Below are positions 1-8,655 of a stretch of 64,000 nucleotides of DNA, piece after piece. Under the pieces are notes generated by a model that ran no database searches, was not told where the DNA came from, and saw nothing but the letters and a program-made list of their open reading frames with translations. Origin of the DNA: CAVZOY01 sp963777095 (GTDB taxonomy: Bacteria > Actinomycetota > Actinomycetes > Mycobacteriales > Geodermatophilaceae); assembly GCA_963777095.1 (NCBI GenBank), contig CAVZOY010000006.1, forward strand, positions 868,001 to 932,000, written 5' to 3'. The position numbers and the translations under genes are program-made. The stretch's first letter is position 1. Each line of letters begins with the position of its first letter.

Positions 1-352
1 GGCGATGGTGGCGCCGTCGCCTGTCCCGTCGAACGCCGGCCGCAGTCCCTCCGGTGCCGGGTCGAGCGAGAGGGGGAACGTCGGCACGTGGAACTCCACC
101 AGCCGGACGCTGTCCGCCGGCGCACCGAGCTCGTCAGGTGCGGCGATGACGACGGCTGCGGCCCAGGAAGCGGCCACGGCGACCACGCCGACGCCGATCC
201 GCCGGCGGGCCTTGCGGCTCGGCAGCCGCCGGCGCGTGGGGGCGGGCACTGTCGATCTCGGCCATCAGCGCAGCGCGCGCGGCATTGCGGGTGGCGGAGG
301 TCAGGGCCGGGCCCTCGGGTCCGGCCTCGCGCAACAGCTGGACGGTGTTCAT
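1..352 (-). CDS. Sigma-associated membrane protein, N-terminal part (cut by window edge, frameshifted)
   Basis: The ATG at 352 overlaps the stop of the upstream sigma factor gene (ATGA), so the two are translationally coupled. The protein begins MNTVQLLREAGPEGPAL, followed by a basic stretch and one hydrophobic segment (VGVVAVAASWAAAVVIA), then an extracellular-type region running off the window. The plain frame stops at 134. Removing one C from the CCCCC run near 250 restores a long open frame to position 1. The pairing with an ECF sigma gene and the single membrane span resemble the CU044_5270-type proteins found beside such sigma genes in Actinobacteria, possibly an anti-sigma role; that role is inference. 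The C-terminus is not visible. Confidence 0.6.
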
Positions 353-909
353 CGGGTCTCCTCCAGGGGTCCGAGAGCGGCGCGGGTCAGGCGACGCGCC
401 CGGTTGAGGCGGGAGCGGACGGTGCCGACCGGGATGTCGAGGACGGCGGCGATCTCCTCGTAGCCGAGCTGCCCCCAGGCGACGAGGAGCAGGACGTCGC
501 GGTCGCGCTCCTTGAGTCCGGCGAGCGCCTCGGCGAGCGGCCCGCGCAGTGCCATGGCGTCGACGCGGGCGTGCACCTCGTCGGAGCCGGCGGCGGGATG
601 CGGCTCGGCGCCGGCGCGGGCCAGCGCCCGGTAGCGGCGCCGCTCGGTGCGGGCGTGCCCGTGCACCAGGTTGGTGGCGATGCCGAACAGCCAGGGCCGG
701 ACGTCGACGTGCTCGGCGCGGTAGGCGGCCCGGCGCCGGAAGGCGACCAGGAACGTCTCGCTCAGCAGGTCGTCGGCCAGGTCGCCGACGCGGCGGCCGA
801 GGTACCGGTGCACGGCGGTGGCGTGCCGGTCGAACAGCGCGGCGAAGTGCTCCGGCTGCTCCAGCGACCGGGCGACGAGCTCGGCGTCGGTCGGCAGCGC
901 GTCGGGCAT
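349..909 (-). CDS. ECF-type RNA polymerase sigma factor
   Basis: Sigma-70 region 2 is visible in the first half (FAALFDRHATAVHRYLGRR ... DDLLSETFLVAFRRR, with W in DVRPWLFGIATN). Region 4 lies at the C-terminus (LAGLKERDRDVLLLVAWGQL followed by YEEIAAVLDIPVGTVRSRL). The start is placed at the ATG at 909, giving MPDALPTDAELVARS, which matches the usual beginning of this family. An in-frame ATG at 957 and GTG at 1017 would add residues that look unconserved, and none of the three has a strong ribosome binding site. The gene probably directs transcription of its own operon and of a small stress regulon, with the downstream membrane protein as partner; the regulon is not visible. Confidence 0.85.
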   Translation of the reverse strand: MPDALPTDAELVARSLEQPEHFAALFDRHATAVHRYLGRRVGDLADDLLSETFLVAFRRRAAYRAEHVDVRPWLFGIATNLVHGHARTERRRYRALARAGAEPHPAAGSDEVHARVDAMALRGPLAEALAGLKERDRDVLLLVAWGQLGYEEIAAVLDIPVGTVRSRLNRARRLTRAALGPLEETR

Positions 910-1023
910 CGCCCGGAGCGTGGGGGGTCGGTCCCGGGAAGGCGGTCCGTCGGCCATGGGGACCAGGACGCTGCTCACGGGAAGTGATGATGCGGCGGCG
1001 GTGTGTGATCTGCTCACACCTGC

Positions 1024-1962
1024 TCATGTCCGGTGGGGCGGAACGGGTTCACGCGCCTCACCGGACCCGGCCGTCAGGTGGCGCAGCACCGACGACACGC
1101 GCCGGAAGGCCCGGCCGTCCGCCTGCATCCCCGGGACGGCTGCGCGCACGCCCTCCGCCGTCCCCCCGGCCGGCCGGTTCATGTGCGCGAGGGCGATCCC
1201 GCCGGAGGCCATGCCCCGGAGTTCGTCAGCGACCGTGGCCGACGACGCCGTGGCGCCATGATCGGCGTTGGTGCCGAAGCCGACCGGGAGCAGCCCCAGT
1301 GACCGCACGATCGCGACGCCGACGTCGTCGTAGTGGGCGGTGCCGGACCGGAAGAGGGTCGGACGCCGGCCGGTGACCTTCTCCAGGTAGAGCGTGTTCT
1401 GCCAGACCTCCCGGACTGCCTCGGCCGCCGAGGCGGTGCCGGCGATGCCGAACGCCGCCCGGCCGTTCACCGTGAGGGGTCGGTGCGCCGTGCCGTGGTT
1501 GCCGATCTCGAAGAGCGGGTCGTCGGCCAGCGTCGCCGTCAGGTGGGGGTGGGCGCTGGCCCAGCGGTAGGACAGGAACAGCGTCGCGGGGATGCGCCGG
1601 GCCCGGAGGTACCCGACGAGCTCGGCGTCGAAGCCGTTGGAGGCCGCACCGCCCTGCGGGTTGGCGCAGGCGTCGAAGGTCAGGCACCCGACGGGCCGGG
1701 TCCGTCCGGAGGTGACGACCGTCCGCACCGGGGCGCGGCCCAGGACGCCCGGGAGGCGGGTGCCCCAGCTGACCGGGCGGATGCCGGTGTAGCGGTCGAT
1801 GACGTCGTGCGGGTCCACCGCGGCGACGTCCGCGAGCGGCGGCGCCGGGAGGGGTTCGCGTGCGGCCGCGGCAGCAGGGACGGTAGAGATCAGCGCCGCG
1901 CCCAGCGCTCCGCCGAGCAGCGCGCGCCGCGAGAGCGCCGGCTTCTCGCCGTCGGGGACCAC
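1024..1962 (-). CDS. Secreted polysaccharide deacetylase (NodB-like)
   Basis: 312 residues with a twin-arginine signal peptide (SRRALLGGALGAALISTVPA) at the N-terminus. The NodB fold is shown by motif 1 (VGCLTFDACANP), motif 2 with the metal-binding histidines (IGNHGTAHRPL) and motif 3 (LFRSGTAHYDDVGV). Motif 1 has TFDA where active enzymes usually have T(F/Y)DD, so the second metal-site aspartate is changed and activity is uncertain. A GTG start at 1962 is used. The expected substrate class is an N-acetylated cell-wall or extracellular glycan. It lies upstream of, and on the same strand as, the sigma gene. Confidence 0.8.
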   Translation of the reverse strand: MVPDGEKPALSRRALLGGALGAALISTVPAAAAAREPLPAPPLADVAAVDPHDVIDRYTGIRPVSWGTRLPGVLGRAPVRTVVTSGRTRPVGCLTFDACANPQGGAASNGFDAELVGYLRARRIPATLFLSYRWASAHPHLTATLADDPLFEIGNHGTAHRPLTVNGRAAFGIAGTASAAEAVREVWQNTLYLEKVTGRRPTLFRSGTAHYDDVGVAIVRSLGLLPVGFGTNADHGATASSATVADELRGMASGGIALAHMNRPAGGTAEGVRAAVPGMQADGRAFRRVSSVLRHLTAGSGEAREPVPPHRT

Positions 1963-2058
1963 GGCAGCCGCTTCGGCGCCGGGCCGGCGACTGTTGAGCC
2001 GAAGCGCAGGTCAGCGCACCCGCTCGTAGAACAGCGACTCAGCGGCGTCGACGTGCGC

Positions 2059-2643
2059 TCACCGGGTGATCCCGTGCAGCAGCAGTGCGGCGAGCTCCCG
2101 GTAGGCGGTGGCGTCGTCGAGGCCGGTGGCCCGCGCGACGTCCCCCCGGCCGATGCGCAGCATCAGCGTGGTGACGGTGTCGGCGACCAGGCCGGCGTGC
2201 ACGTCGCGGAAACGGCCCTGGGCGACACCGTCCGAGAGGAGCTGCCGTACCCGGTCGGCCGCGGCAGCGGTGTTCTGCTCGTAGACCTCGCGTCCGGGCC
2301 CGAAGCGGTCGAGGTCGCGCCGGAACGCCGGTCCGGCGGGCGCGAGCGCACGGGCGACGGCCGCGAGGTAGGCGGTGACCCGGTGCCCCGGATCGTCCTC
2401 GCTGACCGTCTGCTGCTCGACCGCGGCCGTGGCCTTGCGGAAGAAGTGCCGGATCACCCGCAGCGCCAGCTGCTCCTTGCTGTCGGCGAGCGTGTAGAGG
2501 GTGCTCTTCGAGCAGCGCAGCCGCAGCGCCAGGCCGTCGAGGGTGAAGCCGGCGAAGCCCTCGTCGAGGAAGAGGGCCTCGAGCTGGTCGAGCAGCTCGG
2601 CCTGGCGCCGGGTGAGTACGCCGGCAGCGGCTCCTGCGGTCAC
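2059..2643 (-). CDS. TetR-family transcriptional regulator
   Basis: 195 residues. The N-terminal helix-turn-helix is clear (FAGFTLDGLALRLRCSKS then TLYTLADSKEQLALRVI), followed by a helical ligand-binding and dimerisation domain. The GTG at 2643 is chosen because it has GGAGGA just upstream; a longer reading would swallow the operator region. It is divergent from the acyl-CoA dehydrogenase gene. A palindrome and repeats in the 85-bp intergenic region suggest that it controls both itself and that gene. The ligand is probably an acyl-CoA or fatty acid, inferred from the neighbour only. Confidence 0.85.
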   Translation of the reverse strand: MTAGAAAGVLTRRQAELLDQLEALFLDEGFAGFTLDGLALRLRCSKSTLYTLADSKEQLALRVIRHFFRKATAAVEQQTVSEDDPGHRVTAYLAAVARALAPAGPAFRRDLDRFGPGREVYEQNTAAAADRVRQLLSDGVAQGRFRDVHAGLVADTVTTLMLRIGRGDVARATGLDDATAYRELAALLLHGITR

Positions 2644-2670
2644 GGCTCCTCCGCTTCGTGAGACGTTCCA

Positions 2671-2700
2671 CGGTACTGCGGTACCGTCGTCAGTACCGTC
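2671..2700. promoter_or_regulatory. Probable TetR operator
   Basis: A perfect inverted repeat CGGTAC-TGCG-GTACCG lies at 2671-2686, between the divergent TetR and acyl-CoA dehydrogenase starts. The half-site GTACCGTC occurs again at 2693-2700, giving a direct repeat of 8 bases spaced by 12. The arrangement is typical of TetR autoregulatory operators. Confidence 0.6.
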
Positions 2701-2728
2701 CCCGCCATCGTCGCCGAGGAGTCTTCCT

Positions 2729-3917
2729 GTGCCGATCGACCGCGAGCTGCCCACCCAGGAGGCGGCGGACCTGATCGCGCTCACCCGCGAGCTGGCCGAC
2801 GCCGAGCTGGCCCCGAAGGCCGCGGCGTACGAGCGCGAGGAGCGCTTTCCGCGCGAGGTCTTCCGGACGCTCGGCGAGGCCGGGCTGCTCGGCCTGCCCT
2901 TCGACGAGGAGGTCGGCGGCGGCGGTCAGCCGTACGCCGTCTACCTGCAGGTCGTCGAGGAGCTGGCCATGCGGTGGGCGAGCGTCGCGCTGGGCGTCAG
3001 CGTGCACACGCTGTCCTGCTCGCCGATCGCCCACTACGGAACCGAGCGGCAGCGCCGCGACCTGCTGCCGCGAGATGGTCGGCGGCGGACTGCTCGGCGC
3101 CTACTCGCTGTCGGAGGCCCACGCCGGGTCCGACGTCGCCGCGATGAAGGCCACGGCGACCTCGACGGACGACGGCTGGGTCGCGCGCGGCGAGAAGGCG
3201 TGGGTCACCCACGGCGGACACGCGGACTTCTACACGACCTTCCTGCGGACGCCGGCCGACGGCGGATCGCGGGAGGGTGGCGGGCGAGGGCAGGGCATCT
3301 CCTGCTTCCACCTGACGCCCGACCTGCCGGGATTCAGTGCGGCGAAGCCCGAGGAGAAGATGGGGCTCACCGCCTCCACCACGGCGGCGCTGCGGCTGGA
3401 CGACGTCCCGATCCCCGCCGACCGCCTCGTCGGCGAAACCGGCCGCGGCATGCAGATCGCCCTGGGCGCCCTCGACTCCGGCCGGCTCGGGGTCAGCGCG
3501 GTGGCGACCGGGCTGGCGCAGTCGGCCCTGGACGTCGCGGTCCGCTACGCCACGGAGCGGGAGGCCTTCGGCCGGCGGATCGTCGAGCACCAGGGTGTGG
3601 CCTTCCTGCTGGCCGACATGGCCGCCGCGGTGGAGTCGTCGCGGGCCACGTACCTGTCGGCGGCGCGGCGCAAGGACGCCGGCAAGCCGTACGCGCGGCA
3701 GGCCAGCATCGCCAAGCTGGTCGCCACGGACGCGGCCATGAAGGTGACGACGGACGCCGTCCAGGTGCTGGGCGGTGCCGGGTACACCCGGGACCACCCG
3801 GCGGAGCGCTACATGCGCGAGGCCAAGGTCATGCAGATCTTCGAGGGCACCAACCAGATCCAGCGGATGGTGATCGGCCGACTGCTGGCCGGCGAGGTCG
3901 CGCCCGCCGCGGGCTGA
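2729..3917 (+). CDS. Acyl-CoA dehydrogenase (frameshifted)
   Basis: About 395 residues, the normal length for this FAD flavoenzyme of fatty-acid or branched-chain acyl-CoA beta-oxidation. The GTG start at 2729 has GAGGAG upstream. The frame breaks near 3070: reading CTGCCG-CGAG-ATG with one base removed joins DLLP to EMVGGGLLGAYSLSEAHAG, the FAD-binding signature. Further signatures are YTTFLR, DSGRLGVSAVATGLAQSALD, YATEREAFGRRI and the C-terminal IFEGTNQIQRMVIGR, whose glutamate is the catalytic base position in many members. Probably an intact gene with a sequence error. Substrate chain length cannot be told. Divergent from, and probably regulated by, the TetR gene. Confidence 0.85.
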
Positions 3918-3956
3918 GGCCTGCCGCTCGTCGTCGGTGCGCGGCAGCATGCGGAG

Positions 3957-4431
3957 ATGGCCGCCTTCTCCGACGTCGAGGCCGAGCAGCCCGAGTTCGC
4001 CGCACGGGTCACGGCCTGCTTCGACGCGCACCGGCACAAGATCCTGGCCACGCTCCGGTCGGACGGAGCCCCGCGGGTGAGCGGCATCGAGGCCGCGTTC
4101 GCGCTCGGACAGCTGTGGCTCGCGGGCATGACGAGGTCCGTCAAGTTCGCCGACCTCCGGCGGGATCCGCGCATGGCGCTGCACAGCGGCAGCGACGAGC
4201 CGGACACGTTCACGGCGGACGCCAAGGTGTCCGGGCGGGCCGTGGAGGTGGCCGGCGAGGAGCGCGCCGCGTTCGCCGACGGCGACCGACAACCCGGCCG
4301 ACGGGGACTACGAGCTGTTCCGCATCGACCTCGACCAGGTCGTGCTCACCGCGATCGCCCCGGAGAAGGACGCGCTCGTCATCTCGTCGTGGCGTCCCGG
4401 CCGCGGACTGACGGAGGTCCGGCGGACCTGA
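3957..4431 (+). CDS. Pyridoxamine 5'-phosphate oxidase-family protein (frameshifted)
   Basis: A small FMN-binding split-barrel protein of about 157 residues. The core is visible in HKILATLRSDGAPRVSGIEA, LWLAGMTRSVKFADLRRDP and RMALHSGSDEPDTFTADAKV. A single extra base near 4280 breaks the frame; after correction the protein ends DYELFRIDLDQVVLTAI...DALVISSWRPGRGLTEVRRT and stops at 4431. Such proteins are usually F420- or FMN-dependent oxidoreductases, or simple flavin or haem binders; the cofactor is not identifiable here. It follows the acyl-CoA dehydrogenase by 39 bases, possibly co-transcribed. Confidence 0.75.
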
Positions 4432-4509
4432 GCGGCCGCCTACCTCCCACAGTGGGTGGACGGACGGCGCGGTGCGCAGCACACTGGGAGCCCCGACGAG
4501 GAGAGCGCG

Positions 4510-5028
4510 ATGCCCGAGCCCCACCTGCGTGCCGCCGACACCGACCGGGAGGCCGTCGCCGCGACCCTGGGCACGCACATGGCCGCGGGCCGGCTCACGC
4601 TCGCCGAGTACGACGAGCGACTGGGCCAGGCGTATGCCGCCAAGACCTACGGCGAGCTCGCCGAGCTGACCGCGGACCTGCCGGCCCCGACGCCCGCTGC
4701 TCCCCGCCCCGCCGACTCCACCGCTGCCGCTGCCACCGCGCCGCGACCTGCGCCGATGGGCTGCGGCCCGGTCCATGGCCTGCCGGCACACCCGCAGATG
4801 CAGCCGTGGGCGTGGCACGGCCAGAGCAACGAGCACTCCTGGCGGGCGTGGCTGACCACGTCGGCGACCGTGCTGGCGATCTACTTCGCCATCTCGATCG
4901 CCAGCTGGGACCTCCACTACTTCTGGCCGATCTGGGTCATCGGCCCGTGGGGCGCAGCCCTGCTCGCCTCGCGGATCAGTGGCCACGGCGCACGGGCCGA
5001 TGACGGCCCCCGGCAGGTCGGTCGCTAG
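4510..5028 (+). CDS. DUF1707 / 2TM domain membrane protein
   Basis: 172 residues; GAGGAG precedes the ATG at 4510. The N-terminal 55 residues form a DUF1707 (SHOCT-like) domain: LRAADTDREAVAATLGTHM, GRLTLAEYDERLGQAYAAKT and YGELAELTADLP. An Ala-Pro-rich linker follows, then a C-terminal pair of membrane segments (AWLTTSATVLAIYFAISIAS and YFWPIWVIGPWGAALL). The function of the family is unknown; it is common in Actinobacteria. Confidence 0.85.
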   Translation: MPEPHLRAADTDREAVAATLGTHMAAGRLTLAEYDERLGQAYAAKTYGELAELTADLPAPTPAAPRPADSTAAAATAPRPAPMGCGPVHGLPAHPQMQPWAWHGQSNEHSWRAWLTTSATVLAIYFAISIASWDLHYFWPIWVIGPWGAALLASRISGHGARADDGPRQVGR

Positions 5029-5042
5029 GCCGCCGCCTGACA

Positions 5043-6615
5043 TCAGAACGGCGGCGGGTCGTCGTCGGGGGGTGCCGGCCCGGCGACGGAAGCCCTGGCG
5101 TGCATCCCCGGCGGTCGGGTGATGCGGGTGATGCCCGACGGCGAGGTGACCTCCAGCGTGCCGTCGGGATGGAGACGGAACGCCCAGCCCCGGGCGTGCG
5201 TCTTGAGCCGGTGGTGACGCCGGCACAGGCAGCAGAGGTTGTCGCAGTCGGTGGCTCCGCCGCACGCGTGCGGGAGAACGTGGTCGAGGTCGGCCCAGGC
5301 GGCGCGGGTGGTGCAGCCGGGCATGCGGCAGCGCCGGTCGCGGGTCCAGATGAACCGGTACTGAGGATCACTCGGCCGGTAGCGGTCGACGGCAGGAGGC
5401 CGGTCGACCAGCCCGCAGCCGCAGTCCGTGCCGGGAGGGTGAGTCGGGCAGCCGTAGCGGGCCACGGCCTGCAGCTCGCGGCGAGAAAGCACGCCGCGCA
5501 GGGTGCCGTCGGGGTCGGTGAGCGCGATGCGCAGGGTGCCGCCGGTCGGGGCGTGCAGCCCGCCGGGACACAGCGCGTCCAGGCGTTCGAGGAGCTCGCG
5601 CAGGTGGGTGGCGGTGATCGGCTGACCGTTGACCTCGCCGACGGGCATCCGCCGACCGGTCGGATCCGCCGGGTCGGCCGACGGTGCCGCCTCGTCGGTG
5701 GCTGGCCGCGTGCTCCAGGGCGTCGAGGGGCGCGACGACGGTGACCCGGGCGCTGACCGGCGGCCCGTCGGGATCGGTGTCGGGGCCGAGCATGCGGTCG
5801 CGGACCGCCATGGCGCGCAGCACTCCGAGGGGTCGGTCGTCGCCGGCGGCCTTGGCGGCACGAGCGCAGGCGTCGGCCACGGCCCAGCAGGCGTGTGCGT
5901 CCTCGAGGGACATCCCGGTCACGAGGTCGGCCCGGCCGGGTGCGTCGGGGTCGGGCCGGACCGTGGCGTCGGCGTTGCGCTCGGCCCACCGCCGTCGGCG
6001 CTCGGCGAATGCCGCGTCGTGCGCGACCAGCTCCGCCCGGACGGCGGCCTTGAGCGCGGTGACGGTGAGCTCACGGGCGCGGGGCAGCACGGCGGCCTCC
6101 ACCGCCATGAGCACCAGAGGCTCGGTCCCTGGGCTGCGGCCGACCTCGGCGACGATCGCCCGGCCCCGCGGCACGTCCAGTTCGGCGTCCGCCAACGCAG
6201 CCCAGGTACCGGGCAGCAGCCGGTACAGCGTCTGCGCCTGGGTCCAGGCGTAGGACGCCGAGGTCACCGACGTGCCCAGCGCAACGGCCAGCTCGTCGAC
6301 GAAGAACTCGCTGACCCGGGGCTCGCGCTGATCCTCCGGCGCCAGGTCCGGACCGGTGACCTCGCCGAGGACCCGCACCTCGCTCGCCGGGCAGTTGTCC
6401 GCGAACTCGCAGATCAGCGCGGCCTCGTAGGCGAACATCCGCGACTTCACCGCCTGAAGGCTGTCCAACTCCATCGCCTGACCGGCACGGGAGCGCGACT
6501 CCGGCGGGAGCACCTCGTTCCACCGCGCGCGGCGTTCACCCGCCACTGACGGCAGCGTCGGCTCGTCGAGGGCGACCACCGTCAGCCCGAGACCGAACCC
6601 ATCACCGTCGAACAC
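5043..6615 (-). CDS. DUF222-HNH endonuclease-like protein (frameshifted)
   Basis: About 523 residues. The N-terminal two thirds are the DUF222 (13E12-repeat) domain, including KSRMFAYEAALICEFADN, VSEFFVDELAVALGTS and DVPRGRAIVAEVGRS. The C-terminus carries an HNH zinc nuclease motif: CRMPGCTTRAAW, DLDHVLPHACGGAT, CDNLCCLCRRHHRLKT. One extra base near 5703 breaks the frame inside the linker (LEHAA / TDEAAPSADPADP). GTG at 6615 is used as start but lacks a ribosome binding site, so the true start could be later. These genes are multicopy in high-GC Actinobacteria; a selfish or repair role is proposed but not established. Confidence 0.8.
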
Positions 6616-6700
6616 ATGAGCGAGTCAACCGGAGGAGTACGACAATTCCCGCAGCTCAGCGGACAGCCGCCGAGATTTCTTCGGCGGCCGCGGTGGAACG

Positions 6701-7033
6701 TCAGGCAGCGACGCGGTGGTGGTGGCAGCGGCCACCCGAGGTCGCGCGGGAGGCGCAGGGCGAGCCGGCCTTGGTGCGGCCACCGTTCTCCCCGCAGCGG
6801 GCCGGGGTGGCCTGCGGAGCAGGCGCCGGGGCGGCCGGTCGGGGAAAGGGCAGCACGACGGCGTCGCGCTCGGGAGACGACGCGACGGCGGGCGCAGCGA
6901 CCGGAGCGGCGGTGACCGGAGTGGCCGTGACCGCGACGGACCGACGACGGCCGGCCAGGCGACGGGCCACGACGGAGGCGGCCGCGCCGGCGGTGAGGAC
7001 GAGGAGCGCACTGACGACGGAACGGGAACGCAT
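6701..7033 (-). CDS. Small membrane-anchored protein with C-terminal Cys/His motif
   Basis: 110 residues; the ATG at 7033 is preceded by GGAGAAGG. A hydrophobic N-terminal segment (SVVSALLVLTAGAAASVVAR) is followed by an Ala/Pro/Val-rich spacer. A C-terminal motif ARCGENGGRTKAGSPC...GGRCHHH has three Cys and several His, spaced like the short zinc-binding tails seen in many small bacterial proteins (C-x(n)-TKxGxPC-x(n)-C-x-H). No function is recognised. It lies between the HNH gene and tRNA-Leu. Confidence 0.65.
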   Translation of the reverse strand: MRSRSVVSALLVLTAGAAASVVARRLAGRRRSVAVTATPVTAAPVAAPAVASSPERDAVVLPFPRPAAPAPAPQATPARCGENGGRTKAGSPCASRATSGGRCHHHRVAA

Positions 7034-7092
7034 GCCTTCTCCATCGGCAGGCCGACACCGGGTCGGCACGCACCGGTCCCGGACATGCGAAC

Positions 7093-7112
7093 GGCCCCGG
7101 GAACCCGGGGCC
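7093..7112 (-). terminator. Hairpin downstream of tRNA-Leu
   Basis: GGCCCCGGGAACCCGGGGCC is a near-perfect hairpin (nine-base arms, two-base gap) 14 bases past the 3' end of the tRNA-Leu gene. No U-tract follows, as is common for actinobacterial terminators. Confidence 0.6.
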
Positions 7113-7126
7113 GCGTCGTCGAGATG

Positions 7127-7209
7127 TGGGCAAGGGGGGAGTTGAACCCCCACGTCCTTTCGGACACACGGACCTGAACCGTGCGCGTCTGCCATTCCGC
7201 CACTTGCCC
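7127..7209 (-). tRNA. tRNA-Leu (anticodon CAG)
   Basis: The reverse complement folds into a class II tRNA. The acceptor arms are GGGCAAG and CTTGCCC, the anticodon stem CACGG/CCGTG encloses loop TTCAGGT with anticodon CAG, a long variable arm follows, and the T-arm is GGGGGTTCAACTCCCCC. Discriminator base is A and CCA is not encoded. It reads CUG, a main leucine codon in this GC-rich genome. Confidence 0.95.
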
Positions 7210-7393
7210 TGGCGAGCACCGACACTAGCAGCCCAGGCTGCCCTTCCTGGTCACCGGTCTGGGCCGAGACGGTCCGCTGACGACGTCCCCGGGGCGTCGC
7301 ACCTCGGGAACCGGCCGGGGCCGTCGGGCACGGCTACGATCGCGGGTGATCCACCGGGGTCGCCGGGGCCCGGCCGAGAGCGAAGGAGCGACT

Positions 7394-8203
7394 GTGGGTG
7401 TGCTGCAGCGCTTCGAGCGACGGCTCGAGGGCATGGTGGGCCTGGCATTCGCCCGCATCTTCAAGGGCAAGGTGCACCCCGCCGAGATCGCCAAGGCACT
7501 GACCCGCGAGGCCGACGAGCAGCGCTCGATCATGGGCGAGAACCGCATCCTCGCGCCCAACGTCTACGTCGTCCGGCTCGGGGACAACGACTTCCAGCAC
7601 CTGGCCCAGTGGTCGGAGCAGCTGGCCGGCGAGCTCGCCGACATGGTCGCCGAGCACTGCCACACCGAGGGCTACCAGGTGTTCGACAAGGTCACCGTCC
7701 GCCTCGAGAAGGACGACGACCTGCCCACCGGCGTCTTCGAGGTCAGCTCGCACGTGGCCGACCCGGCCGCCCGCCCGCCGTCGGGGGTCGACCTGCCCCC
7801 GGTCAGCGCCGCGCACCCCGCGCTGCCGCCGCTCCCGCCGATCCGTGGCCGGGTGGCCACCGACACCGGCCGACAGGGCTCCTCGGTGATCGGCCGGTCC
7901 GGCTCCAAGCCCGGCCTCACCCACGTCCTCGTCGTCGACGGCCCGGGCACCCGCCACGAGCTCACCACCGGCCGCAACGTGATCGGCCGCGGCACCGAGG
8001 CCGACATCCGGCTGCCCGACACCGGCGTGAGCCGCAAGCACGTCGACGTCGTCCTCGACGGCGGCACCGCCTTCGCCGAGGACCTCGGCTCCACCAACGG
8101 CACGCTCGTCAACGGCCGGCGGATCTCCCGCCAGGCGCTGTCGGACGGCGACGTCATCCGCATCGGCCACTCGGTCCTGGTCTACCGGCAGGACGGCCCA
8201 TGA
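7394..8203 (+). CDS. fhaA: FHA-domain protein FhaA
   Basis: 269 residues. The N-terminal DUF3662 domain (VLQRFERRLEGMVGLAFARI, HPAEIAKALTREADEQ) is followed by a Pro-rich linker and a C-terminal forkhead-associated domain with the phosphothreonine-binding motifs VIGRGTEADIRLPD, VSRKHVDVVLD and LGSTNGTLVNGR. The start is GTG at 7394 with GAAGGAG upstream. In Mycobacterium FhaA binds phosphorylated targets of PknA/PknB such as MviN and regulates peptidoglycan synthesis at poles and septum. First gene of the seven-gene overlapping kinase/cell-wall operon; TACGAT at 7335 is a possible -10 box. Confidence 0.95.
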   Translation: MGVLQRFERRLEGMVGLAFARIFKGKVHPAEIAKALTREADEQRSIMGENRILAPNVYVVRLGDNDFQHLAQWSEQLAGELADMVAEHCHTEGYQVFDKVTVRLEKDDDLPTGVFEVSSHVADPAARPPSGVDLPPVSAAHPALPPLPPIRGRVATDTGRQGSSVIGRSGSKPGLTHVLVVDGPGTRHELTTGRNVIGRGTEADIRLPDTGVSRKHVDVVLDGGTAFAEDLGSTNGTLVNGRRISRQALSDGDVIRIGHSVLVYRQDGP

Positions 8204-8655
8204 CGGCGGAGATCGTGCTGCAGATCTTCCGCTTCGGCTTCCTGCTGCTGCTGTGGTTGTTCATCTTCGCCGCGTTCCGCGTCGTGCGCGCCGACCTCTT
8301 CGGCGGGCGCGCGGGCCGGGTCGCCTCGGTGCCGCCGCGCGCGGCCAACGCCAAGAAGAAGCAGCGCGGCCCCAAGACGCTGTTCGTGACCGCGGGCCCG
8401 CTGTCCGGCACGAAGATCACCCTCGGTGACCAGCCGATCCTGATCGGCCGCGCCGACGACTCCACGCTCGTCCTCACCGACGACTTCGCCAGCTCGCGGC
8501 ACGCGCGGCTGACCAACCGCGGCGGCCAGTGGTACGTCGAGGACCTCGGCTCGACCAACGGCACCTACCTCGACCAGCAGCGCGTGCAGGGCCCGCTGCT
8601 GGTCAACCCCGGCCAGCCGATCCGCATCGGCCAGACGGCGCTGGAGCTGCGGTAG
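8200..8655 (+). CDS. fhaB: FHA-domain membrane protein FhaB (FipA)
   Basis: 151 residues. It starts at the ATG overlapping the fhaA stop (ATGA). One N-terminal membrane helix (IFRFGFLLLLWLFIFAAF) precedes a cytoplasmic FHA domain with ILIGRADDSTLVLTDDF, SSRHARL and LGSTNGTYLDQQR. In mycobacteria the orthologue is phosphorylated by PknA/PknB and links FtsZ and FtsQ at the septum under stress. Length and architecture match the family. Confidence 0.93.
   Translation: MTAEIVLQIFRFGFLLLLWLFIFAAFRVVRADLFGGRAGRVASVPPRAANAKKKQRGPKTLFVTAGPLSGTKITLGDQPILIGRADDSTLVLTDDFASSRHARLTNRGGQWYVEDLGSTNGTYLDQQRVQGPLLVNPGQPIRIGQTALELR

Noticed and set aside
8529..8654. Upstream extension of the PstP reading frame into fhaB
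   Set aside because: The GTG at 8655 gives the canonical PP2C start; the extension lies entirely within the FHA domain of fhaB in another frame.
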